From: an uncultured Eubacteriales bacterium
GTDB taxonomy: Bacteria > Bacillota > Clostridia > Saccharofermentanales > Saccharofermentanaceae
Reading direction: 5' to 3'
DNA length: 55,720 nucleotides
NCBI GenBank assembly: GCA_900314745.1
Contig: OMWK01000013.1
Location: forward strand, 1-55,720
Part shown: positions 8,544 through 16,288 of the stretch, one piece after another
Numbering within the stretch: the stretch's first letter is position 1
How the letters are laid out: every line of letters begins with the position of its first letter
The notes under the pieces: model-generated
The model's database searches: none
What the model was told of the DNA's origin: nothing
What the model saw: only the letters and a program-made list of their open reading frames with translations
Made by a program: the position numbers and the translations under genes

Positions 8544-10165
8544 AGGATAAGAAGGAAATTCTCATAATAGGAAGCGGTATATCGGGGCTTACCTGTGCCA
8601 TCGAGAGTGCGGCGAGAGGAATCCATGTTACCCTGGTCTCTCCGTATCCTTCGGAACGCGCCCAGTCGGTGCTCGCGGCAGGAGGAATTAATGCCGTCCT
8701 TCATAAGAAAGCATCCGAAGACAGCATTGAATGCCACATAAGCGATACGCTTAAGGGCGGCCTTAACATCGCGGGCAAAGAAGCGGTCCGAGGACTTTGC
8801 GAAGATGCGCCTCAGATTATCAAATGGCTCGAGAAGATAGGCACGGTATTTACACGGGAAGACGGGAATGTGGCGCAGCGTGCTTTCGGCGGGCAGACAT
8901 ACAACCGCACATGTTACTGCGGAGCCTCCACGGGCAAGCAGATAGTAACGGCACTCATAATGGAGGCCAGAAGATATGAATGCATGGGCCTCATCACAAG
9001 AAGAAACAGAACGCAGTTCATGAGCGCTCTCATAAAGGACGGAAGATGCTATGGCGCGGTAGTCTTCGATGAAGCATCCGGAAGCCCTGAGGTCATCACG
9101 GCAGACGCCGTTGTGATGGCAACAGGAGGACAGAACTGCCTGTTCGGCAAGACGACGGGCTCGAAGCTTAACGACGGTTACGCGGCGGGGCGCCTCTTCA
9201 TGCAGGGCGTGGATCTTAAGAACCTCGAGTTCATACAGTATCACCCGACGACGATAAGGACCGCGCAGAAGAAGATGCTCGTGTCGGAGGCCGCGAGAGG
9301 TGAGGGCGGAAGGCTCTATTACAAGGATGGTGACAGGCGCGTCTACTTTATGGAGGATAAGTTCGGACCTAAGGGTAATCTCATGCCCCGAGATGTTGTC
9401 TCGAGGTGCATCTACGAGACAGGAAAGCAGGTCTACCTCGACGTCTCTTTCCTCGGTAGGGAGAAGATAATGAAGCGCATACCCGAGGTCTATGATCTCT
9501 GCATGAAATACATCGGTATCGACATCTCGCGCGAGAGCATCCCGATAGAACCTTCGGTGCATTTCTTCATGGGCGGCATCGCCGTAAACCTTAAGCATCA
9601 GACTAACATAGAAGATCTTTATGCCGTGGGTGAGTGTGCGTCGATATACCACGGTGCGAACAGGCTCGGAGGCAACTCTCTTCTCGCAGCGGTCTATAGC
9701 GGCAAAGTGGCGGCAGCTGCGATAGATGATAAGGCAGAAAGACGGGAGGATGTGCTTTTCGACGAGGAGCTTAATGCAGCTACGAAGGCACTTCAGGAGG
9801 AAGCCGGAGGTTCGCTTACGGCGGAGGACGTGCGCGTTAAGCTTGCATCCGTGATGAACGCCAACCTCGGCATAGTTCGTGAGGACAGTGAGCTTCTTAA
9901 GGGCATAGAGGTTATCGACAGCCTTATAAGCGAGTGCCAAGGCGGACTTAGAGGTAGTTCTTATGAGCGGTACACGATGATCTCCGTGCTGACGCTGGCG
10001 AGAGCCGTTCTCGTTTGTGCGCGGGAGAGGAAGGAGAGCCGCGGCTCGCAGTTAAGAAGGGACTATCCCGATACGAGCGAAGACTACGGCTGTGCCACGA
10101 TCATCTCCTATGATGGCGGTGATTTCAGCGTGACTTACGACAGGGAGGGCAGGTATGAGAGTTAA
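8540..10165 (+). CDS. fumarate reductase flavoprotein subunit
   Basis: A 541-residue FAD protein of the FrdA/SdhA/NadB family: dinucleotide motif GSGISG at residues 11-16, AAGGINAV, AFGGQTYNRTCYCGASTG, QYHPTTI, SEAARGEGG, MPRDVVSRCI with the proton-shuttle Arg, and GGNSLLAAVYSG. The residue that would carry covalent FAD, a His in B. subtilis-type SdhA, is Gln42 (RAQSVLAAGG), so FAD should be bound without a covalent link, as in L-aspartate oxidase. The partner Fe-S gene overlaps by 11 bases, which argues for a quinol:fumarate reductase rather than NadB. It would reoxidise quinol with fumarate at the inner membrane face. Confidence 0.85.
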   Translation: MKDKKEILIIGSGISGLTCAIESAARGIHVTLVSPYPSERAQSVLAAGGINAVLHKKASEDSIECHISDTLKGGLNIAGKEAVRGLCEDAPQIIKWLEKIGTVFTREDGNVAQRAFGGQTYNRTCYCGASTGKQIVTALIMEARRYECMGLITRRNRTQFMSALIKDGRCYGAVVFDEASGSPEVITADAVVMATGGQNCLFGKTTGSKLNDGYAAGRLFMQGVDLKNLEFIQYHPTTIRTAQKKMLVSEAARGEGGRLYYKDGDRRVYFMEDKFGPKGNLMPRDVVSRCIYETGKQVYLDVSFLGREKIMKRIPEVYDLCMKYIGIDISRESIPIEPSVHFFMGGIAVNLKHQTNIEDLYAVGECASIYHGANRLGGNSLLAAVYSGKVAAAAIDDKAERREDVLFDEELNAATKALQEEAGGSLTAEDVRVKLASVMNANLGIVREDSELLKGIEVIDSLISECQGGLRGSSYERYTMISVLTLARAVLVCARERKESRGSQLRRDYPDTSEDYGCATIISYDGGDFSVTYDREGRYES

Positions 10166-10829
10166 GATACTTCGAAAGGAAGCTGCCGGCGCTCCCTCCT
10201 TCTGGCAGGAATTCGAATGCGAGGCCAAGCCTAATCAGACCGTTGCAGGTCTTCTCGAGGCCCTTAACGGTGAGGATGAACTTAGGGATGTAAACGGAAC
10301 CATAGTCAGCCGCATAGATTGGGAGTGCTCGTGCCTTCAGGGGATGTGCGGCGCCTGTGCGATGGTCATAAACGGAGAGCCTGCTCTCGCGTGTGAGGTT
10401 TTTCTGAGGGATCTTAAGGGGGATGTTGTTACTGTCGAACCTCTGCGCAAGTTCCCTGTTATCTGTGACCTTCGTGTGGACAGGAGCATCATATACGAGA
10501 ACCTCAGGGAGGCGAACGCATACATAGAGGAGTACGAGGGCAGTGACCCGAAGGAGCACGACCATCAGTACGCGGCAGGCAAGTGCCTTAAGTGCGGTCT
10601 TTGCCTTGAAGTCTGCGCCAATTACAGGAAGGGCGAGAAGTTCTACGGCGCGGCGTTCGCGAATGACTGCTACCTCATTAACACCAGAAGCAGCCTGCAT
10701 AAGGATGAGATAAGGGAATCATACAAAGAGCACTTTGCTTCGGGCTGCTCCAAGGCCCTGTCGTGCATAGATGTCTGTCCGATGAAGATACCTACGCTCG
10801 CATCGATGGCGAAGCTTAACAGAAAATAA
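10155..10829 (+). CDS. fumarate reductase iron-sulfur subunit
   Basis: A 224-residue protein with the two-part plan of FrdB/SdhB. The N-terminal ferredoxin domain has the [2Fe-2S] ligands in ECSCLQGMCGAC (Cys60, 65, 68) and a later Cys in PALACEVF. The C-terminal domain has CLKCGLCLEVC and a second cluster set in CSKALSCIDVCP, the ligands for the [4Fe-4S] and [3Fe-4S] centres. It passes electrons between the membrane anchor and the flavin. It overlaps the flavoprotein gene by 11 bases. Confidence 0.9.
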   Translation: MRVKILRKEAAGAPSFWQEFECEAKPNQTVAGLLEALNGEDELRDVNGTIVSRIDWECSCLQGMCGACAMVINGEPALACEVFLRDLKGDVVTVEPLRKFPVICDLRVDRSIIYENLREANAYIEEYEGSDPKEHDHQYAAGKCLKCGLCLEVCANYRKGEKFYGAAFANDCYLINTRSSLHKDEIRESYKEHFASGCSKALSCIDVCPMKIPTLASMAKLNRK

Positions 10830-10843
10830 TTCAGACAACATAG

Positions 10844-10897
10844 TTGACAGATAACATACCTCGCGTTATGATGTATTCCGTAACGGGTAGTATTACG
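10844..10897 (+). promoter_or_regulatory. consensus promoter and dyad before padR
   Basis: TTGACA (10844-10849), 17-base spacer, TATGAT (10867-10872), close to the sigma-A ideal. Just downstream is CGTAA-N9-TTACG (10879-10897) and then two TAGTATT copies, which could be the site for PadR autoregulation. Confidence 0.6.
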
Positions 10898-10930
10898 CGA
10901 CGAATAGTATTGTGTGAGAGGAGGTATGAT

Positions 10931-11251
10931 ATGGATATTCAGTTGAAGCGCGGACTTCTGGATGTTTGTGTTCTGGCGGCCATAAGGAACAATGATTCTT
11001 ACGGTTACCAGATCATAAAGGACATGAAGCCGTATCTCGAATTATCGGAATCGACCTTATATACCATCCTTAAGAGACTCGAGGCGGCAAAGATGCTGAC
11101 GGTCAAAATGGTTGAGTATCAGGGACGCTTAAGAAAGTACTACAGCATTACGGAACAGGGGATAAAGCGTATAGAGGAATTCAGGGAAGATTGGACAGAG
11201 ATCGAGTCTATATATCGTTTTATCACCAGGGAGGATGGTACTAATGAATAA
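10931..11251 (+). CDS. PadR-family transcriptional regulator
   Basis: A 106-residue winged-helix protein: QLKRGLLDVCVLAAI, SYGYQIIKDM, then ESTLYTILKRLE as the recognition helix and a GRLRKYYSITEQG wing, with a short C-terminal helix. PadR proteins usually repress their own operon and respond to envelope stress or small molecules. The start at 10931 is chosen for the GAGGAGG just upstream; a longer reading from 10844 lies on the promoter itself. It leads the DUF1700-DUF4097 operon and overlaps the next gene by eight bases. Confidence 0.85.
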   Translation: MDIQLKRGLLDVCVLAAIRNNDSYGYQIIKDMKPYLELSESTLYTILKRLEAAKMLTVKMVEYQGRLRKYYSITEQGIKRIEEFREDWTEIESIYRFITREDGTNE

Positions 11252-11846
11252 GCAGGAATTTCTAGATCAGCTTAGAAACAAACTCAACGGTTTGCCTAAG
11301 GAAGATATCGAGGAGAGGATCTCGTTCTACCGTGAGATGATCGAGGATCACATTGATGACGGTGCTACGGAGGAAGAGGCCGTAAGCTCGATAGGTTCAG
11401 TCGATGAAGTGGTGAAGACCATAATGGCGGAGATTCCTTTGTCGAAGCTTGTGAAGAATAAGGCCAAGACCCGTCAGAAGAAGAGCATGCCTGTATGGGC
11501 GATAGTTCTTCTTGTATTGGGATTTCCCGTTTGGTTCCCGATCCTTCTGTCTTTGATCATAGTTGTATTCTCGTTCTACATTACGCTCTGGTCGATCATC
11601 ATCGCCTTCTACGCAGTTGATCTGGCGCTGGCATTCTCGGCGATAGCTTGTGTGATCGCGGCCGTTGGAGGATTCGTGACAGGAAGACTGGCGTTCGGAT
11701 TGTTCGCTATAGGATCTTGCCTTGTTCTCGCCGGACTTTCCATTCTGATGTTCTTCGGAATCTGGTATCTGGTCAAAGGTGTGGTCTTCATTACAGGAAA
11801 GATGCTTCTCGGAATTAAGTCATTGTTTATCGGGAAGGAGAGTTAA
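11244..11846 (+). CDS. DUF1700 (HAAS-type) membrane protein
   Basis: About 200 residues. The N-terminal 75 residues (NKQEFLDQLRNKLNGLPKEDIEE and ATEEEAVSSIGSVDEVV) are the HAAS/DUF1700 helical domain. Three or four membrane segments follow. Such proteins regularly sit between a PadR regulator and a DUF4097 protein and are thought to sense or relay envelope state. ATG 11244 fits the GGGAGG at about 11228 better than the in-frame ATG at 11235. Confidence 0.8.
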   Translation: MNKQEFLDQLRNKLNGLPKEDIEERISFYREMIEDHIDDGATEEEAVSSIGSVDEVVKTIMAEIPLSKLVKNKAKTRQKKSMPVWAIVLLVLGFPVWFPILLSLIIVVFSFYITLWSIIIAFYAVDLALAFSAIACVIAAVGGFVTGRLAFGLFAIGSCLVLAGLSILMFFGIWYLVKGVVFITGKMLLGIKSLFIGKES

Positions 11847-11848
11847 TT

Positions 11849-12625
11849 ATGAAGAAGTTAATAATTGCATCACTGATAATGCTTGGACTCGGAATTGTGG
11901 TCTGCGGCTCCGTTATGGCGGTTAAAGGCCCTGAGATACTTAAGGAGGATAATAATCTTACGGCAAGCTCCTTTGAGGTGGATGAGGAGTTCAGCAGCAT
12001 CTCAGTAAGCGCGGAAACTAATGATGTATATTTTGAACAGTCCTCAGACGGAAGCTGCCGCGTTGAATGCATGGATGAGGAAGGCGTAACGCATGACGTA
12101 ACAGTTGAAGATGATACTCTCATCATTACCACAACAGGCAAAAGCAATCGTTTTTCTTTTCAATTCGGCATCTCTGAATCACCTAAGATAGTTGTTTATC
12201 TTCCTGAGAACGAATATGAGAATCTGACTGTCAATCTTGACAGCGGCGATCTGGAGCTTGACGGTTTTGACTTCACGGGAGACATAAATGTCGATATCAC
12301 AACCGGCGATTCGGATTTTGTAAATGTAACATGTGCCAATCTGCTCTATAATGGAACTACAGGAGATATTGACCTCAGTAATGTGATCGTTTCCCGTAAT
12401 ATCGCAATCGATCTTACGACCGGTGATGTTACTTTCGACAGAATTGATGCGTTCGATATAGATGTTGAAATAACAACAGGCGATGTCGAAGGATCGATCC
12501 TTACAGCGAAGACATTCGCATGTGATACGGTAACAGGTGACGTCTCCGTACCTCAGAGCGGCAATGGCGGCAACTGTCGGATTAATACAATGACAGGCGA
12601 CATAAGCATAGTAATAGCGGATTAA
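11849..12625 (+). CDS. DUF4097 (LiaX-like beta-helix) envelope protein
   Basis: A 258-residue protein with an N-terminal membrane anchor or signal (residues 5-25) and a repetitive beta-solenoid: the motif TTGD or TGD recurs about every 20 residues (DITTGDSDF, GTTGDIDL, DLTTGDVTF, EITTGDVEG, DTVTGDVSV, NTMTGDISI). This is the DUF4097 pattern, shared with LiaX, which takes part in daptomycin/antimicrobial peptide response in Gram-positive bacteria. It starts two bases after DUF1700, so the three genes form one operon under the promoter at 10844. Confidence 0.8.
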   Translation: MKKLIIASLIMLGLGIVVCGSVMAVKGPEILKEDNNLTASSFEVDEEFSSISVSAETNDVYFEQSSDGSCRVECMDEEGVTHDVTVEDDTLIITTTGKSNRFSFQFGISESPKIVVYLPENEYENLTVNLDSGDLELDGFDFTGDINVDITTGDSDFVNVTCANLLYNGTTGDIDLSNVIVSRNIAIDLTTGDVTFDRIDAFDIDVEITTGDVEGSILTAKTFACDTVTGDVSVPQSGNGGNCRINTMTGDISIVIAD

Positions 12626-12650
12626 GTTTGTCCGGAAGGAGACTGTCGGA

Positions 12651-14372
12651 TTGACTGAAGTAATCTACATAGTAGTACTGTCAGCAGCGCTTATTCTTGC
12701 TGCTGGATATGTATATATCTGGCATAAGCATTACGATGTGAATCTTACAATGATATTCACATTGGTTCCCATAGCGTGTGTCGGATATATGCTGTCCGCG
12801 ACGGCGAGTTCACTCGAAGGTGCCCTGTTTGCCCAGAAGATAGTCTACATAGGCGGATGCTATCTGCAGTTGTTTATTCTGTTCAGTATCTTCAATCTGT
12901 GCAAACTGGATATCAAGAAGAGTGTCAGAGCTGTTATGTTCCTGATAAGCACCATTCTTTACGTGAGCGTACTGACGGCGGGAAGCAACCGGCTGTTCTA
13001 TAGGAGCGTATCGTTTAAGATCGTTGACGGAACTCCCGTCCTTATAAGAGAATACGGTCCGATGCATACGGTGTATGTTGCCGTTCTGGTCATATCCTTC
13101 CTGATCGGCGTGGCGGCCATAGTGTATGCGTGGTTCAGGAAGACGGAAGCACCTAAGAGAGTAATAGTCCTTCTGCTGTTCCCCGATGCCATCTGTCTTC
13201 TGTGTTATGTAATTGCCAAGATCGTTGACATTCCTTTTGAGATCCTTCCAATCGGATTCATCATCGGCGAGATCGTATATCTTGTTATAGCGCATAAGAT
13301 GACGATGTATAACATCGGTGATACGGTTATCGATACACTGGTTCACGAAGCTTCGGTGGGTTATATCTCATTCGATAATAAATACAGATACCTGGGCTCC
13401 AACGAAGTTGCCAAGTATCTCGTACCGGAACTCATGGACCTGTCGGTTGATGATACTTTGGGATATAAGCCGTCAGAGCGTAAGATCCGTCATTTCCTCG
13501 AGAGCTTCAAGGCTGATAATGCGGACAACAGGTTTCTGTTTACAACGGGTACGGGCGACGGCAATCCTGATACGGACAGGTATTATGATGTCGAAGTGAA
13601 TTACCTCTTCGACGGGGAGAAGCACAACGGCTTTATCGTGACGTTCACTGATGACACCGAGAACAAGAAGTACATCAAGCTCCTCGATAATTATAACGAT
13701 GACCTTAAGGAGCAGGTTGCCGCTAAGACTAAGCACATAGTTCAGATGCACGACAACCTCATCATGAGTCTCGCGATGATGGTTGAGAGCCGTGACAATT
13801 CAACCGGCGGACACATCAAGAGAACGAGTGAAGGTGTAAGGATACTCATAGATGAGATAACAAGGGAAGGAAGAATCAAGCTGAGCCCCGAGTTCTGCAA
13901 GGCGGTAATCAAGGCGGCGCCTATGCACGACCTGGGTAAGATCGCCGTCGATGATGCGGTCTTAAGAAAGCCCGGAAAGTTCGAAACACCTGAAGAGTAT
14001 GAGAAGATGAAGGAGCATGCGGCTGAAGGTGCCCGTGTAATCCACGAGATCTTAAGAAATACCGATGACGAGAACTTCAAGGTGATAGCGGAGAATGTCG
14101 CTCATTATCATCACGAGCGCTTCGACGGCTCAGGATATCCCGATAAGCTTAAGGGAGAGGATATTCCTCTTGAGGCGAGGATAATGGCGATTGCCGACGT
14201 CTATGATGCACTCGTAAGCAAGCGTGTCTACAAGGAGGCGTTCGACTTTGCAAAGGCAGACCAAATAATCATGGAGGGCATGGGAACGCAGTTCGATCCG
14301 GCTCTTAAATCGGCCTATGAGAATGCGCGTCCGAGGCTTGAGAAATACTATTCAGGTATTGAGACACAGTAA
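12651..14372 (+). CDS. 7TM-PAS-HD-GYP domain protein (putative c-di-GMP phosphodiesterase)
   Basis: 573 residues, starting at a TTG that follows a strong GGAAGGAG. Residues 1-215 hold about seven membrane helices like the N-terminal 7TM region of some histidine kinases. Residues about 230-345 look like a PAS sensor. Residues 365-560 are an HD-GYP domain with all key parts: MHDLGK (His426-Asp427), HH-ERFDGSGYP (Gly495-Tyr496-Pro497) and IADVYDAL. HD-GYP proteins cleave cyclic di-GMP. No diguanylate cyclase is in the window. A strong terminator follows. Confidence 0.85.
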   Translation: MTEVIYIVVLSAALILAAGYVYIWHKHYDVNLTMIFTLVPIACVGYMLSATASSLEGALFAQKIVYIGGCYLQLFILFSIFNLCKLDIKKSVRAVMFLISTILYVSVLTAGSNRLFYRSVSFKIVDGTPVLIREYGPMHTVYVAVLVISFLIGVAAIVYAWFRKTEAPKRVIVLLLFPDAICLLCYVIAKIVDIPFEILPIGFIIGEIVYLVIAHKMTMYNIGDTVIDTLVHEASVGYISFDNKYRYLGSNEVAKYLVPELMDLSVDDTLGYKPSERKIRHFLESFKADNADNRFLFTTGTGDGNPDTDRYYDVEVNYLFDGEKHNGFIVTFTDDTENKKYIKLLDNYNDDLKEQVAAKTKHIVQMHDNLIMSLAMMVESRDNSTGGHIKRTSEGVRILIDEITREGRIKLSPEFCKAVIKAAPMHDLGKIAVDDAVLRKPGKFETPEEYEKMKEHAAEGARVIHEILRNTDDENFKVIAENVAHYHHERFDGSGYPDKLKGEDIPLEARIMAIADVYDALVSKRVYKEAFDFAKADQIIMEGMGTQFDPALKSAYENARPRLEKYYSGIETQ

Positions 14373-14394
14373 TGATTAAGGAAAGTTAAATTTG

Positions 14395-14425
14395 AACCTG
14401 CCGGAGTACGCGGCAGGTTTCTTTA
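14395..14425 (+). terminator. Rho-independent terminator
   Basis: AACCTGCCG, 7-base loop, CGGCAGGTT, then TCTTT. Ends the HD-GYP transcript. Confidence 0.85.
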
Positions 14426-14468
14426 TGTTATAGTTACTTTTGGAATAAGTATTAAGGAGGGTATAACC

Positions 14469-15818
14469 ATGCCACACAGCGGAGGCGGAGGATCACACGG
14501 AGGAGGATCGCATGGCGGTTCTCACGGCGGTAGTTCCCACAGAACATCTCATACATATTTTCCAGGTTCGAGAAGATACAGACGTCATTATTCGGACGGA
14601 AGGCCGGATGAATACTTCTACACTAACGGCAGACCGCAGAAGACTACGTTGTCCAGTATTGCTTTCATCGGAATATTCGGAGTTGTCTTCACGGCTCTTA
14701 TGGGCATGGGAATGGGTACTTCGATTCCGAAGAAGCTTCATGAGGAATATGACCGTCCCGATACACGTGTCTATGATGATGCCGGAGTTATAGCTGATGA
14801 GGATGAACTCGAAGAAGTGCTCGAGGAATATAACGATACGACCGGTATCTGTCCCATCATCTATACGATCTATACAGAGGATTATGAGGAGGAGTATGCA
14901 GACCTCGAGACATACGCCTACTGCAAATACGTAGACAATTATTCCGATGAACAGCACTACGTTGTCGTGTATGCAATTCCTCAGGATCAGGTGGAGCCCT
15001 TCCTCTCGAGAGAGCTGGAAGTCCCCGACTTCGAGTTCGAGGTAATGATGGGTGATGAGACCGATCCCATAATGACCGAGTCCATCGAGAGTACATTCAT
15101 CCACAACGTTCAGAGAAATCTTGATAACGGCTGTGAAGTCGGCGAGACATTTACGAGTGTGTTCGAGGCCATCGAGAAGAAGTGTGACAGAGAACTCAAT
15201 TCACCCTTCAGATTTTTTAAGCTTATGCCGATACTGATCGTTGTCCTGTTCTTCGCGATCCCCATCGTCGCCATGATCAAGCAGTACAGGAAGGATCAGA
15301 ACATGGAGTTCGAGGAGGTCCCTCTTGCTGATGACGATGTGAAGACAGGAAGCACTTCGGGCCAGAGCGTGGAAGCGATGATTGCCGGCGGCGGTCCTGC
15401 CGTTAAGGTTGCTACGGCTATATCCGGAGTGTTCATCGGAATCTTCGTGATTATAGGATTAAGCATACTGTTCGGAGGTATCGTTACGCTCGCAGGCGGG
15501 TCGAAGATGGGACTGTTCATGATAGGATTCGGAGCTCTCTGGGTGTTCATAACACTGGCGTCATTTATCAGCACTATGAGAAATCTCAGGAAGAGAGCAA
15601 GAGAACAGAATCCTTTGACGGCTGAGTACCCCAAGGCAGAGATGCCCCACGCCGAAGTTCAGCACGCGGAAGTTCCTCATGCGGATTATCCCTCTGCCGA
15701 TTATCCGGAGCAGGCAGATACATCCGATCAGCAGGATTCATTCTTCGGCTCGATCCTTAATAGGACCAGCAGCTACGACGATGATGACGATGACTTAGGA
15801 CGTAAGGGTTACGAGTAA
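14469..15818 (+). CDS. TPM-like domain membrane protein
   Basis: 449 residues. The N-terminus is a Gly/Ser/His repeat (HSGGGGSHGG...) to about residue 25, possibly metal-binding. A first hydrophobic segment lies at about 64-82, followed by a domain resembling TPM (RVYDDAGVIADEDELEEVLEEYNDTTGICPIIYTI) that parallels the lipoprotein at 5209. Three further membrane segments follow between about 250 and 375. The C-tail has short imperfect repeats (AEMPHAEVQHAEVPHADYPSADYP) and ends in an Asp run. RBS AAGGAGG precedes the ATG. Function unknown; envelope maintenance is a guess. Confidence 0.6.
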   Translation: MPHSGGGGSHGGGSHGGSHGGSSHRTSHTYFPGSRRYRRHYSDGRPDEYFYTNGRPQKTTLSSIAFIGIFGVVFTALMGMGMGTSIPKKLHEEYDRPDTRVYDDAGVIADEDELEEVLEEYNDTTGICPIIYTIYTEDYEEEYADLETYAYCKYVDNYSDEQHYVVVYAIPQDQVEPFLSRELEVPDFEFEVMMGDETDPIMTESIESTFIHNVQRNLDNGCEVGETFTSVFEAIEKKCDRELNSPFRFFKLMPILIVVLFFAIPIVAMIKQYRKDQNMEFEEVPLADDDVKTGSTSGQSVEAMIAGGGPAVKVATAISGVFIGIFVIIGLSILFGGIVTLAGGSKMGLFMIGFGALWVFITLASFISTMRNLRKRAREQNPLTAEYPKAEMPHAEVQHAEVPHADYPSADYPEQADTSDQQDSFFGSILNRTSSYDDDDDDLGRKGYE

Positions 15819-15824
15819 TAAGAA

Positions 15825-15850
15825 AGGAGCGTTCTGACCGCTCCTTTTTT
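15825..15850 (+). terminator. Rho-independent terminator
   Basis: AAGGAGCG, 7-base loop, CGCTCCTT and a T run. It closes the TPM-like gene; the minus-strand gene to the right converges on it. Confidence 0.85.
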
Positions 15851-15888
15851 GTTTGTCAATTATTTAACCGGATACTGATCTTAAAAGA

Positions 15889-16161
15889 TCAAAGTACTAA
15901 CCAAATGTGCTCATCTATGTTTCTGTACTTGAATGAACCGCCGCAGTATTCACATGTGCACTGTGCGTCTGAACCGTTGGAAGCAAGCGCTACACTGATC
16001 GTGCCGGACTCTACATTCTTACAGAGGGGACATCTGATGTTGTGGCCTTCAAGCCAGTTGATCCTGGTATCGGGAGCCTTCATCAACTCGTATCCGCCTG
16101 AAACCTCAGAAAGGGAATTGAGGTTAATCTCGTTTATATTATTATTTCTTATCTTTGTCAT
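15889..16161 (-). CDS. zinc-ribbon peptide with double-glycine leader
   Basis: A 90-residue product. The N-terminal 23 residues end LNSLSEVSGG, the pattern of bacteriocin/RiPP leaders cut after Gly-Gly by C39 peptidase ABC exporters. The rest has two Cys pairs, CPLC and CEYC (with an extra Cys in CTCEYC), spaced like a zinc ribbon. The start at 16161 is chosen because GGAGG lies eight bases upstream; the longer in-frame reading from 16239 has none. No C39 peptidase, exporter or modifying enzyme is nearby. It could be a secreted peptide, or a protein that has borrowed a leader-like end. Confidence 0.65.
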   Translation of the reverse strand: MTKIRNNNINEINLNSLSEVSGGYELMKAPDTRINWLEGHNIRCPLCKNVESGTISVALASNGSDAQCTCEYCGGSFKYRNIDEHIWLVL

Positions 16162-16288
16162 TTTATTTTCCTCCTGAATAGGTGTTTTGTTTTTCATGAG
16201 GAAAGTATCTGACATATCGGTGATCATTCCAATGGACAATTCAGTTGATAAGTGTTGCCTAAGCGATAGAATGATCGGAAGCTGTTGA

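Noticed and set aside
8507..9940. Long minus-strand open frame of 477 codons
   Set aside because: It lies fully antisense to the fumarate reductase flavoprotein, has no recognisable domain and no RBS. It is a shadow of codon use on the other strand.
14493..15104. 203-codon minus-strand frame
   Set aside because: Antisense to the TPM-like gene, with low-complexity sequence and no start signal.
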